Source: Firmicutes bacterium CAG:552
GTDB lineage: Bacteria > Bacillota > Clostridia > Christensenellales > Pumilibacteraceae
DNA: 5,329 nucleotides
Assembly (NCBI GenBank): GCA_000435495.1
Contig: FR884025.1
Span: 1-5,329, forward strand
Reading direction: 5' to 3'
Shown here: positions 1 to 5,216 of the stretch, one piece after another
Numbering within the stretch: position 1 is the stretch's first letter
Layout of the letters: the number at the start of each line of letters is the position of its first letter
Position numbers and translations under genes: made by a program
The notes under the pieces: generated by a model
The model's database searches: none
What the model was told of the DNA's origin: nothing
What the model saw: the letters and a program-made list of their open reading frames with translations, nothing else

Positions 1-28
1 TGCTTGCTTGCTTGCTTGCTTGCTTGCT
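1..28. repeat. TGCT tetranucleotide tandem repeat, at least 7 copies, open at window edge
   Basis: Seven perfect TGCT units (AGCA on the minus strand) fill the first 28 bases and run into the window edge, so the true copy number is unknown. On the minus strand the repeat lies inside a predicted reading frame from about its ninth codon and encodes Ser-Lys-Gln-Ala units. A 4-base unit changes the downstream frame with each gained or lost copy. No phase of this repeat contains a stop codon, so the expression outcome depends on the sequence beyond the edge. Confidence 0.97.
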
Positions 29-51
29 AAAGATTGTCGCAGACTTGTCAT
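1..51 (-). CDS. 5' end of an unknown gene containing the tetranucleotide repeat (partial, runs off window)
   Basis: The ATG is at 51-49 on the minus strand and the frame begins MTSLRQSLA, then continues as SKQA repeats until the window ends. Upstream, AAAAGGAG (62-69) gives a Shine-Dalgarno site with GGAG 10 bases before the ATG, and a sigma-A-type promoter lies at 150-178, leaving a leader of about 90 bases. Only 17 codons are visible, so the product cannot be named. A slippage-prone repeat right after the start codon is the arrangement of translationally phase-variable genes known from Haemophilus and Neisseria; applying that here is inference. An alternative is that TTGACA (56-61) and GACAAT (33-38), 17 bases apart, act as a promoter and the repeat lies in a leader instead. 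The start call is moderately sure and the function is unknown. Confidence 0.5.
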   Translation of the reverse strand, partial: MTSLRQSLASKQASKQA

Positions 52-119
52 ACCTTGTCAACTCCTTTTGCCTGTATTTCGCATTTTTTTGCAGGTTATT
101 CGGCGTTAAAAGTTCCGCA

Positions 120-134
120 TATCAATATATGATA
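120..134. promoter_or_regulatory. Dyad TATCA-N5-TGATA, possible operator
   Basis: A perfect 5-bp inverted repeat, TATCA atata TGATA, lies about 16 bases downstream of the -10 element of the minus-strand promoter at 150-178, hence roughly +9 to +23 of the predicted transcript. That position would suit a repressor site. The dyad is short and AT-rich, so chance is a real alternative. Confidence 0.25.
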
Positions 135-149
135 CGTTTTGTTCTTTAC

Positions 150-178
150 ATTCTACCATAAATTTCTCAAAAAATCAA
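150..178 (-). promoter_or_regulatory. Sigma-A-type promoter reading toward the left edge
   Basis: On the minus strand TTGATT (178-173) and TAGAAT (155-150) are separated by exactly 17 bases. Each hexamer is close to the housekeeping consensus. Transcription would start near 143 and lead into the repeat-containing frame at 51. It lies downstream of the sigma-like gene's stop at 256, so the left-edge gene probably has its own transcript. Confidence 0.6.
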
Positions 179-255
179 GCCTGTTTGCCACTCCTTCGCA
201 TGAAATTATAAATGTAAAGTTTATTAAAGAGTTGAAACAAAAAAGTGGTATTTGC

Positions 256-621
256 TTATCCGTGAATCGCCGTATATCTTTGACGCATTTTGATAAAGTA
301 TTCATACACCGTCGCTTGCTCACGAGATAAAACTCTGCCTATTATGGGATAACTTAAGCCGTTTTGGCGGCATTCCAAAGCGATACGCATATTTTCGGTC
401 AAATTCAAACTTTCGACGATTGTGTAATATTCGGTATAGTCTTGCATAACTTCTTCCTTTATTTCGTAAGACGGCTCGCTTACAGGCGGCATGGCGTCTA
501 AACTTACTCTGCGGCAATAGTCGCTCATTTTTCTATTTATCAGTTTCATCATTTTGCGAATACAGGCAATCTCAATGGTAATCGGCTTGCCTTTCTTTCT
601 GTAACCGATAACGTCATTCAA
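256..621 (-). CDS. Sigma-70-like HTH regulator, C-terminal part (gene split by an in-frame TAA)
   Basis: This 121-residue frame ends with a sigma region 4-type helix-turn-helix at about residues 72-117. It reads LNLTENMRIALECRQNG, a turn around GLSYPIIGRVLS, then a recognition helix near REQATVYEYFIKMRQRY. The middle (about 10-45) is basic and matches the linker of small sigma-like proteins on clostridial integrative elements. The only available start is TTG at 621-619, with a weak GGA 8 bases upstream. The 79-residue frame at 637-876 is in the same phase, and the two are separated only by a TAA and five sense codons (HYGKH). Read through, they give one protein of about 205 residues, a plausible family length. 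The simplest reading is therefore the C-terminal half of a nonsense-disrupted gene. Independent translation from TTG, giving a free DNA-binding domain, is possible but weakly supported. Confidence 0.65.
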   Translation of the reverse strand: MNDVIGYRKKGKPITIEIACIRKMMKLINRKMSDYCRRVSLDAMPPVSEPSYEIKEEVMQDYTEYYTIVESLNLTENMRIALECRQNGLSYPIIGRVLSREQATVYEYFIKMRQRYTAIHG

Positions 622-636
622 ATGCTTTCCGTAATG

Positions 637-876
637 TTAGCAAAGATACAATGCGCCTTCTTGGACTAAATCGTACAAATCGCTAAAAGTATATACTAAC
701 TCGTTTTTGTGCTTAATATCGGCATATAAGTCGGCATACATTTTCTGCGCACGGCTTCCCAAGTAGCCTATTTGAAATCGTAATTCCATAAAGACAATAA
801 GTTCTGCCATTTTAAGCACGTTGTTCCGTGAGATTTCTTCTTTCATAACGCTGAAATCTAATATTTTTCTTTTCAT
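637..876 (-). CDS. Sigma-70-like regulator, N-terminal part (ends at a premature TAA)
   Basis: This 79-residue frame starts at ATG 876-874 behind a perfect GGAGGT (885-890) with 8 bases of spacing, so translation initiation looks intact. Residues 65-74 (SDLYDLVQEG) resemble the region 2 signature Asp-Leu-x-Gln-Glu-Gly seen in sigma-70 and in the sigma-like regulators of mobile elements. Residues 16-60 look helical. The frame stops at TAA 639-637 and continues open in the same phase to 256, where the partner DNA-binding region is found. As it stands the product would have only the N-terminal module and no promoter-binding helix-turn-helix. Which genes it would regulate cannot be seen. In Tn916-like elements comparable sigma-like genes (such as orf7) sit near the recombination genes, and an integrase remnant does occur about 4.2 kb away here. 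Confidence 0.65.
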   Translation of the reverse strand: MKRKILDFSVMKEEISRNNVLKMAELIVFMELRFQIGYLGSRAQKMYADLYADIKHKNELVYTFSDLYDLVQEGALYLC

Positions 877-884
877 TTGGATTT

Positions 885-890
885 ACCTCC
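885..890 (-). promoter_or_regulatory. Ribosome binding site GGAGGT of the sigma-like gene
   Basis: A full-strength GGAGGT lies 8 bases upstream of the ATG at 876. It fixes the start of the 637-876 frame and contrasts with the poor signal before the TTG at 621. This supports a single original start for the split gene. Confidence 0.85.
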
Positions 891-1004
891 GATTTATTTC
901 GCCTTTCGGCAAAAACGGAAGTAGCTCCGGGAAAAGATAGACAGTTTTTTGTTTTGTAGTTTGTTAAACGGAAGTCAACTAACAGCACAAAAATTGTTTC
1001 GTAA
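891..1004. other. Non-coding leader and upstream region of the sigma-like gene
   Basis: No gene is visible here. On the minus strand a TTGACT (-35-like) occurs near 970-975, but no acceptable -10 follows at 16-18 bases, so I do not call a promoter. A 10-base direct repeat AAACGGAAGT occurs at 913-922 and 966-975. Its meaning is unknown and it may be chance. Confidence 0.5.
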
Positions 1005-1044
1005 ATATAAAAAGAGGTTGTGCGTCAATTTGCCGCATAACCTC
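1005..1044 (-). terminator. Intrinsic terminator, probable end of the ABC operon
   Basis: An 11-bp stem is formed by 1014-1024 and 1034-1044 with a 9-base loop. There is one non-Watson-Crick pair, which is G-U in the RNA. On the minus strand the stem is followed at once by TTTTTATATTT. The plus strand has no T-tract after the stem, so it acts for minus-strand transcription. It lies 174 bases past the lipoprotein stop and about 130 bases before the sigma-like ATG, separating the two transcription units. Confidence 0.85.
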
Positions 1045-1217
1045 AAAAACGAGCAAAACCCAATATAAATTTAATTTTAATACTTAAAGGTTTTCCGTAA
1101 CAATTTTTGCCGTTGACTTATGCATTTCACTGTGCTACAAACGCAGACGAAAGGCGATAAATCGGAGCGTCATATAGTGTCATACAAAGAGTGTCCATAA
1201 AACGGAATAGCAACCGC
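1045..1217. other. 3' untranslated region between the lipoprotein stop and the terminator
   Basis: I see no gene with a ribosome binding site and no strong structure here. A plus-strand TTGACT-17-TACAAA resembles a promoter only loosely and has no gene ahead of it. The 23-codon minus-strand ATG frame starting at about 1198 has no ribosome binding site. Confidence 0.5.
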
Positions 1218-1841
1218 TTATCTCATTTTATAGTAGTTCGTGTAAATTCCGTTATGTGAGGAATCTGCGCTTTCGATAAACAGTTTGAATTTGTACTGCC
1301 CGGATTCGGCATTTAACTCATAGCGAATTTCAAAAATCCAGACCGAACCTTTTGCAAAATAGCCGTTATCCAAAGTGTTATTCCTTACGTAATAGAACTT
1401 ATACAATTTGCTCGGATTGTCGTTAAAGTAGTCGGATAAATTACTCTTTTGTTCTATAACATACCAATTTTCATTTGTGGTCATATCGTATTTTTCGATT
1501 CTCGGTTTTCCGAACATGCCGTCGTAATGCGTATTCAAGTACGAAAAATAAGTTTCCGCATTTACCTTAAAAGTCTCTTCGTCCGGGCAAACTTGTGAAA
1601 ACGAATATCCGTCGTTAAACCAAGCATCGCTTGAGTTCATCTCGCCCGACAATCCTGTCGGAGCAGTCAATCCTGCAAGCCCTTTTGCCGACAGTTCTTC
1701 TTCGGTAAACCATTTCATGCTGTCGTGGAGCGGCTTTCTTTTTTCTCCGTCGTCCTCGTTACTTTCGCATGCGACCATTCCGATGCAAGTTATCGCTAAT
1801 AACACAGCGCAAATAATCGTGAATAATTTTTTTCTTAACAT
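1218..1841 (-). CDS. Lipoprotein of unknown function, third gene of the ABC operon
   Basis: The product is 207 residues. It starts with a lipoprotein signal peptide: a basic n-region (LRKK), a hydrophobic core at about 6-23, and a lipobox ending M-V-A-C with the lipidated cysteine at 25. An acidic, Ser/Asn-rich linker (ESNEDDGEKRK) follows. The mature part of about 180 residues is rich in Tyr, Phe, Trp and Asn and has the look of a beta-rich extracellular domain. A short motif around 43-66 (WFTEEELSAKGLAGL, then TGLSG) may mark its family, which I do not recognise. GAGAGG (1852-1857) lies 10 bases before the ATG. The start is 36 bases after the permease stop and the operon terminator follows, so it is very likely co-transcribed with the ATPase and permease. 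Inference: it is a surface partner or substrate-recognition factor for that complex. It could instead be an unrelated passenger gene. Confidence 0.85.
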   Translation of the reverse strand: MLRKKLFTIICAVLLAITCIGMVACESNEDDGEKRKPLHDSMKWFTEEELSAKGLAGLTAPTGLSGEMNSSDAWFNDGYSFSQVCPDEETFKVNAETYFSYLNTHYDGMFGKPRIEKYDMTTNENWYVIEQKSNLSDYFNDNPSKLYKFYYVRNNTLDNGYFAKGSVWIFEIRYELNAESGQYKFKLFIESADSSHNGIYTNYYKMR

Positions 1842-1877
1842 ATATTTTTAACCTCTCTGTTAATTTTTATTATTTTT

Positions 1878-3722
1878 CTATTCAACGGATTTCAGGCTCT
1901 CGTTCATCTTAGTTTTTACTATTTTCGATCGAAGCATAAGCGTTACAATCAAAGTAAACGCAAAAACGATAACGGGAATCAACAACCACATGAACCAACT
2001 GACGTTTTCCACCGTTCCGAACCCGATCGTCTTAAACACAAGCGTTGCAAGTCCTATTCCTACCGGATACCCGAGCAGAATGCCAAAGAACGTACTGATA
2101 TATATTTCACGATAGATATACCCGCATATTTCTCCGTCGTGATAACCGAGAACCATAAGAGTCGCTATTTCTCTTTCTCTTTCGCTTATATTTATCGTCG
2201 TAAGCGTATTTATTACAACCGCAGTCAAAAGCCCTGCGAAAGCAACTATTACCAACGCTATCCCGATAATCGCAGGCGAGCCGAAATCACCAAAGAGACA
2301 CATATCGAGAAGAGCAAGACCTGCAAATACGAGTCCCGTTGAGACGGCTACCGATACAAGCATCATGAAAAACCTCGTTTTATACCTGAAAACGTTTCTC
2401 ATCGAAGATTTATACTTAAACGAAAGACGTTTCCAAATAAAAGGGATTCTCTCAAGCAGTATTCTCCCTCCTTTTTTCGGTGGCTTCGGGCGTAAAAGAT
2501 CGGCGGGATAGTTATTCGCAAGTCGCATGCCGATGGAAAATACCGCAATCAACGTAACCGCTATAATGGCGCCGAGCGATATAAAGTAATAGCTCGGATT
2601 TACCACCACAGATATGGGCGGCATAACATGTCCGTAGCCGAAAACGATACATATCAGCCACGAAACGCCGTGGCCGACAAAAAAGCCGATACATCCGCCG
2701 ACAGCAAGTGCGACGAGCGCAAAAAAAACATATCTCAGCACGATACTTATCGAACCGTATCCGAGCGTTTTCAGACAAGCGATTTGCGAACGTTCTTCCT
2801 CCATAAGTCGCATCATGGACGACAACACAACGAGAAGCGTTACGGCGATAAAAATCACCATCAAGATATTTCCTATCCCTCGAACCTTGTCTGCACTTGC
2901 AATAATCGATTTGAAACTGTAATTGTCGTAAAGCGTGATTATGCGTATGTCTTCGCCTAAAAGTTTCGTAAGTTCCGTCTTTTCTTCGTCGATATATTTT
3001 TCGTAACCCGAAGAAAAAGAATGAAATAACTCCCTATTACCCTCTTTTATATATAAGTCACCTTTCGGCATGATTGCGCATACGTCCGTCGGACAGTATA
3101 AAATATTTTCGAGCAGGTCAAGTTTGTTTATGTCGGACAGATTGTCGGGAATTTCGATATCCTCGGGATTATTATAACTCGGTTCTCCGTCCTTGCCGAA
3201 CGTAAGAGGACTTCTTACTATCCCTTTAATCGTAACGTTGATTTTATATTCGGGCGCAAGCTCTATTTCTACTTTATCGCCGACGGAATATCCCTTTATT
3301 ACGTTATCTTTTACTTCGGCGTAAACGCAATTTTCGTCGTCGAGCGTTATCCTTTCGCCTTCGATAAGTTCCAACTTGTTGATTCCGGTATTTTCAAGGT
3401 CGAGAAAGTACAGCCTGAGCGATCTCTTTTCGCCCGTTTGTATATCTAAAGACATTCCCGTTTCTACGTTGTTCTCGCCGTAGCGGTTTTTTACCGCAGA
3501 AATTTGCTCGTCGGTAAAACCGCCAGTCTTGCTTTTCACGATAAAGTCGCTTACGTTTTGTTTTGTATAGTAATTCTCTATGCTGTCCTTTATCATATCG
3601 GTCGGCGAACCGATACCCGATATAAAGCCTATGGATATAAGAACAATACCGATAAGAGAAAGTAGCCGTATCAGATGTTTTTTGAACATTCGACGGACTG
3701 TTTTCAGATACGTTTTCACCAT
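1878..3722 (-). CDS. FtsX/MacB-type ABC transporter permease with two FtsX domains
   Basis: This 614-residue membrane protein forms the transmembrane part of a type VII ABC system with the upstream ATPase. An N-terminal membrane helix (about 17-38) is followed by a large extracellular domain (about 40-278) of MacB periplasmic-core type. A first FtsX domain follows, with helices near 283-303, 329-350 and 379-400 and the cytoplasmic coupling segment EEERSQIACLKTLGYG (308-323). A basic linker (401-450) leads to a second unit with helices near 451-473, 482-506, 541-563 and 576-598 and a second coupling segment SEREREIATLMVLGYHDG (513-530). The halves are thus a duplication, but only the first carries an ectodomain: the equivalent gap in the second half is about eight residues. 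Many clostridial relatives exceed 1,000 residues and carry coiled coils, which this one lacks. The ATG overlaps the ATPase stop by 7 bases and has GAGGAG 5 bases upstream. The substrate is unknown; a peptide, lipid or lipoprotein is possible. Confidence 0.93.
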   Translation of the reverse strand: MVKTYLKTVRRMFKKHLIRLLSLIGIVLISIGFISGIGSPTDMIKDSIENYYTKQNVSDFIVKSKTGGFTDEQISAVKNRYGENNVETGMSLDIQTGEKRSLRLYFLDLENTGINKLELIEGERITLDDENCVYAEVKDNVIKGYSVGDKVEIELAPEYKINVTIKGIVRSPLTFGKDGEPSYNNPEDIEIPDNLSDINKLDLLENILYCPTDVCAIMPKGDLYIKEGNRELFHSFSSGYEKYIDEEKTELTKLLGEDIRIITLYDNYSFKSIIASADKVRGIGNILMVIFIAVTLLVVLSSMMRLMEEERSQIACLKTLGYGSISIVLRYVFFALVALAVGGCIGFFVGHGVSWLICIVFGYGHVMPPISVVVNPSYYFISLGAIIAVTLIAVFSIGMRLANNYPADLLRPKPPKKGGRILLERIPFIWKRLSFKYKSSMRNVFRYKTRFFMMLVSVAVSTGLVFAGLALLDMCLFGDFGSPAIIGIALVIVAFAGLLTAVVINTLTTINISEREREIATLMVLGYHDGEICGYIYREIYISTFFGILLGYPVGIGLATLVFKTIGFGTVENVSWFMWLLIPVIVFAFTLIVTLMLRSKIVKTKMNESLKSVE

Positions 3723-4417
3723 TCTATCTCCTCAATCGATTTAGGATTATCATTCGTTTCGACACTTTCGATTCTTCCGCTCTTTATCCTGATTACTTTA
3801 TTTGCCATATCTTTAAGCGCAGCATTATGCGTTACAACGATAACGAGTTTCTTTCGTTCGCAAGATAAATCCTGTAAAATCTTCAATATCTTCTTTCCTG
3901 TAATATAATCGAGCGCACCCGTAGGCTCGTCGCATAATATCAACTTCGGATTTTTGGCAATCGCTCGTGCTATGGAAACTCTTTGCTGTTCTCCTCCCGA
4001 AAGTTCTGCGGGAAAGTTATTTAACCTATCTGCCAGTCCTACCGATTCTAGTACCGTTTTGGGATCAAGGTGGTTATCGCATATTTCAACGGCAATCTCG
4101 ACATTTTCAAGTGCGGTAAGGTTAGGCATAAGATTGTAAAACTGAAAAACAAACCCCACGTCGTGACGACGATAATCCGTCAGTTGTTTTTTGTTGAATG
4201 CGGTTATATTTTTCCCATCAAGATCAATCTCTCCGCTCGTCGCTGTGTCCATTCCTCCCAAAAGATTCAAAAGAGTTGTTTTCCCGGCACCAGATTCACC
4301 AAGAATTACAACGAACTCGCCTTCGTTCAAATCGAACGAAACGTCCTCTACTGCCGGTACTGTCAAAGAACCGGTATGATATTCTTTTTTTACGTTTTTC
4401 AGTGATAATATTCTCAT
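3716..4417 (-). CDS. ABC transporter ATP-binding protein, LolD/MacB family
   Basis: This 233-residue cytoplasmic ATPase should dimerise and drive the FtsX-type permease encoded next to it. All nucleotide-binding motifs are present and intact: Walker A GESGAGKT (40-47), Q-loop Gln92 in FQFYNLMP, signature LSGGEQQR (139-146), Walker B LILCDEP with catalytic Glu164, D-loop GALD (167-170), and switch His197. The FQFYNLMP Q-loop and EPTGALD are typical of the LolD/MacB/FtsE branch and not of importers. I place the start at ATG 4417-4415 because AAGGAG (4424-4429) lies 6 bases upstream and family members begin with an MRIL-like beta strand. A TTG at 4483 would add 22 residues but has no ribosome binding site. 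The gene ends ATGGTGA, overlapping the permease start, which implies translational coupling. It is the first gene of the operon, behind the promoter at 4572-4600. Confidence 0.95.
   Translation of the reverse strand: MRILSLKNVKKEYHTGSLTVPAVEDVSFDLNEGEFVVILGESGAGKTTLLNLLGGMDTATSGEIDLDGKNITAFNKKQLTDYRRHDVGFVFQFYNLMPNLTALENVEIAVEICDNHLDPKTVLESVGLADRLNNFPAELSGGEQQRVSIARAIAKNPKLILCDEPTGALDYITGKKILKILQDLSCERKKLVIVVTHNAALKDMANKVIRIKSGRIESVETNDNPKSIEEIEW
3728..3733 (-). promoter_or_regulatory. Ribosome binding site of the permease, inside the ATPase gene
   Basis: GAGGAG lies 5 bases before the permease ATG and within the last codons of the ATPase. Together with the ATGGTGA overlap it supports coupled translation of the two transporter subunits. 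Confidence 0.8.
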
Positions 4418-4423
4418 AACTTG

Positions 4424-4429
4424 CTCCTT
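4424..4429 (-). promoter_or_regulatory. Ribosome binding site that fixes the ATPase start
   Basis: AAGGAG lies 6 bases before ATG 4417. This decides for the 233-residue start over the in-frame TTG at 4483. The TAA of a 22-codon frame (4428-4496) overlaps this site. Confidence 0.85.
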
Positions 4430-4496
4430 ATTCTTGTAATTGACGAGACTCGTTAAAGGAATGCCTTCCATTACACTCGACAAGGACGGCTTGCAT
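4428..4496 (-). other. Possible 22-codon leader frame ending in the ATPase ribosome binding site
   Basis: An ATG at 4496-4494 opens a 22-residue frame (begins MQAVLVEC, ends SRQLQE) whose TAA overlaps the AAGGAG of the ATPase. Ribosomes finishing here would sit on the next initiation site. It has no good ribosome binding site, only an A-rich stretch, and no hydrophobic or resistance-leader pattern that I recognise. It lies within the predicted 5' leader of about 148 bases. It is probably chance, but recorded because of the exact overlap. Confidence 0.2.
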
Positions 4497-4571
4497 ATCT
4501 TTTTGTTTGGATGATTTTGCAGAAATTTCTTATCGATACCACAATAAAAATATAGCCTGTAGACAATTTAT

Positions 4572-4600
4572 ATTATACCATTTTATTTCTGTTTTTTCAA
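4572..4600 (-). promoter_or_regulatory. Sigma-A promoter of the ABC operon
   Basis: On the minus strand TTGAAA (4600-4595) and a perfect TATAAT (4577-4572) are separated by 17 bases. The predicted start near 4565 gives a leader of about 148 bases before the ATPase ATG. No regulator gene lies beside it in this window, and no clear operator dyad was found around it. Confidence 0.85.
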
Positions 4601-4678
4601 TGCTTTTATCCCTGTTCACGCAAATTTCATTTTGCAAAAGTTTTTTATGTGTTTGATTGCAACAAAAGAACAGCTTAA

Positions 4679-4900
4679 AACGGAACAACCGGAACGAAAG
4701 AATTTGTTTTTCGCAACATACAAACACCGGACAAAGAAACGCAAGAATTTGCAACGATTTATCGCCGCAGCGAAAACAATACGGAATACGGAAACTACGG
4801 CGGCATAGGCGACAAATACGAAACGCACAGAATTACATTCGATCCGTCAACGTTCGGGGAAATAACGAGCGTTGAAATCGTGCTTGCAAGCGGAGAGTAA
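4679..4900 (+). pseudogene. 3' end of a plus-strand gene with no start codon (gene remnant)
   Basis: A 73-codon open frame follows the in-frame TAA at 4676-4678 and ends at TAA 4898-4900. It has no ATG, GTG or TTG before its last ten codons, so it cannot be translated as a gene on its own. The codons look like those of the neighbouring genes. The peptide (begins NGTTGTKEFVF, contains ENNTEYGNYGGIG, ends EITSVEIVLASGE) alternates polar and beta-branched residues, like the final beta strands of a secreted or surface domain. A hairpin with a T-rich tail overlaps the stop, as at a natural gene end. I read it as the C-terminal remnant of a deleted or rearranged gene; the family is unknown. A chance open frame is possible but less likely given the codon pattern and the hairpin. 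Confidence 0.5.
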
Positions 4901-4916
4901 AATTATCTCGCTTTTG
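4889..4916 (+). terminator. Weak intrinsic terminator over the stop codon of the remnant gene
   Basis: AGC and GAGA (4889-4891 and 4893-4896, with one bulged G) pair with TCTCGCT (4906-4912) across a 9-base loop that contains the TAA. TTTG and TTAT follow. The stem is modest and the T-tract short. Confidence 0.45.
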
Positions 4917-5166
4917 TTATGATTACCTTATAAACTAATATTTGTGGAGTAGTCGTTATGAAATTAAAATCATTAAGTGCTGAGATTGTTTGTTGTTTGG
5001 CTTTTTCTTTATTCGGATGTAGCAAAGCAAGCGCAAGCAATTCTCCGATTCTTAGCCCCGAATAAATACAAATCACGATCCCGATGAATTTCCGTTTCTT
5101 ATTCGACAACGCCGCCTGCTCTATCTTCTTCTGTTCGGCAAGTGAAAATAGGTCAAAAGTTAGCTC
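4903..5166 (-). pseudogene. Tyrosine recombinase (integrase) fragment, catalytic Arg I region only
   Basis: The minus-strand frame opens after a TAG at 5169-5167 and closes at 4903. Its first 46 residues read as the start of a tyrosine-recombinase catalytic domain. A helix with SLAEQKKIEQAAL (8-20) precedes KRKFIGIVICIYSGLRIGELLAL, whose Arg39 in GLRIGE is the first catalytic arginine of the family. The usual next residues (a Trp-x-Asp-type strand) are missing. After Leu46 (about position 5029) the frame runs into unrelated sequence that is antisense to a lipoprotein signal peptide. The N-terminal DNA-binding domain, the second catalytic Arg with its His and Lys, and the nucleophilic Tyr are all absent. 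No start codon lies upstream of TTG 5109. It is a non-functional relic of an integrative element or prophage. The family call is firm and the element type is unknown. Confidence 0.7.
4958..5065 (+). pseudogene. 5' end of a lipoprotein gene, truncated into integrase antisense
   Basis: ATG 4958 has GGAG (4946-4949) 8 bases upstream. The first 24 codons form a lipoprotein signal: MKLK, a hydrophobic stretch IVCCLAFSLF and the lipobox L-F-G-C with cysteine 21, followed by SKA. From about 5029 the frame is the complement of the integrase fragment, and it closes after 35 codons at TAA 5063-5065. The initiation signals may still work, but the product would be a signal peptide with a 15-residue tail. 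Glu9 within the signal is slightly unusual. I read it as a gene whose body was lost at the junction. It may be unrelated to the start-less remnant 58 bases upstream. Confidence 0.5.
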
Positions 5167-5216
5167 CTAAATTCAAATATTATGCGAAGGATGTAAACCA
5201 CGAGATATGGTAACAT

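Noticed and set aside
1..28. CRISPR array or other long-unit repeat at the left edge
   Set aside because: The unit is only 4 bases, perfectly tandem, without spacers.
637..639. Stop-codon reassignment as the explanation for the internal TAA
   Set aside because: TAA also ends the lipoprotein gene and the split sigma-like gene itself. I know of no bacterial code that reads TAA as sense.
946..959. 14-base match TTTTTGTTTTGTAG shared with 5247-5260, considered as an element end repeat
   Set aside because: It is T-rich and short, and the flanks do not match. It could be chance or a shared terminator tail.
1112..1140. Plus-strand TTGACT-17-TACAAA as a promoter
   Set aside because: The -10 is poor, no plus-strand gene follows, and it lies in the 3' region of the minus-strand operon.
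2628..2960. A 110-codon plus-strand frame opposite the permease
   Set aside because: It lies wholly antisense to a well-supported membrane protein gene, and its composition (Arg, His, Lys, Asn) is that of a shadow frame.
4070..4405. Overlapping plus-strand frames opposite the ATPase (111 codons and shorter)
   Set aside because: They are antisense to intact ATPase motifs and have no recognisable protein features.
4418..4483. A 22-residue N-terminal extension of the ATPase from TTG 4483
   Set aside because: It has no ribosome binding site at 4483. AAGGAG sits properly before ATG 4417, and the family begins at the MRIL strand.
4530..4828. Two minus-strand frames of 74 and 70 codons upstream of the ABC operon
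   Set aside because: They are Cys/Phe-rich and low in sense-like composition, have no ribosome binding site, and overlap the operon promoter and the better-supported plus-strand remnant.
4915..4941. Promoter-like TTGTTA-16-TAATAT before the lipoprotein remnant
   Set aside because: The transcript would start on or past the GGAG at 4946-4949, removing the ribosome binding site.
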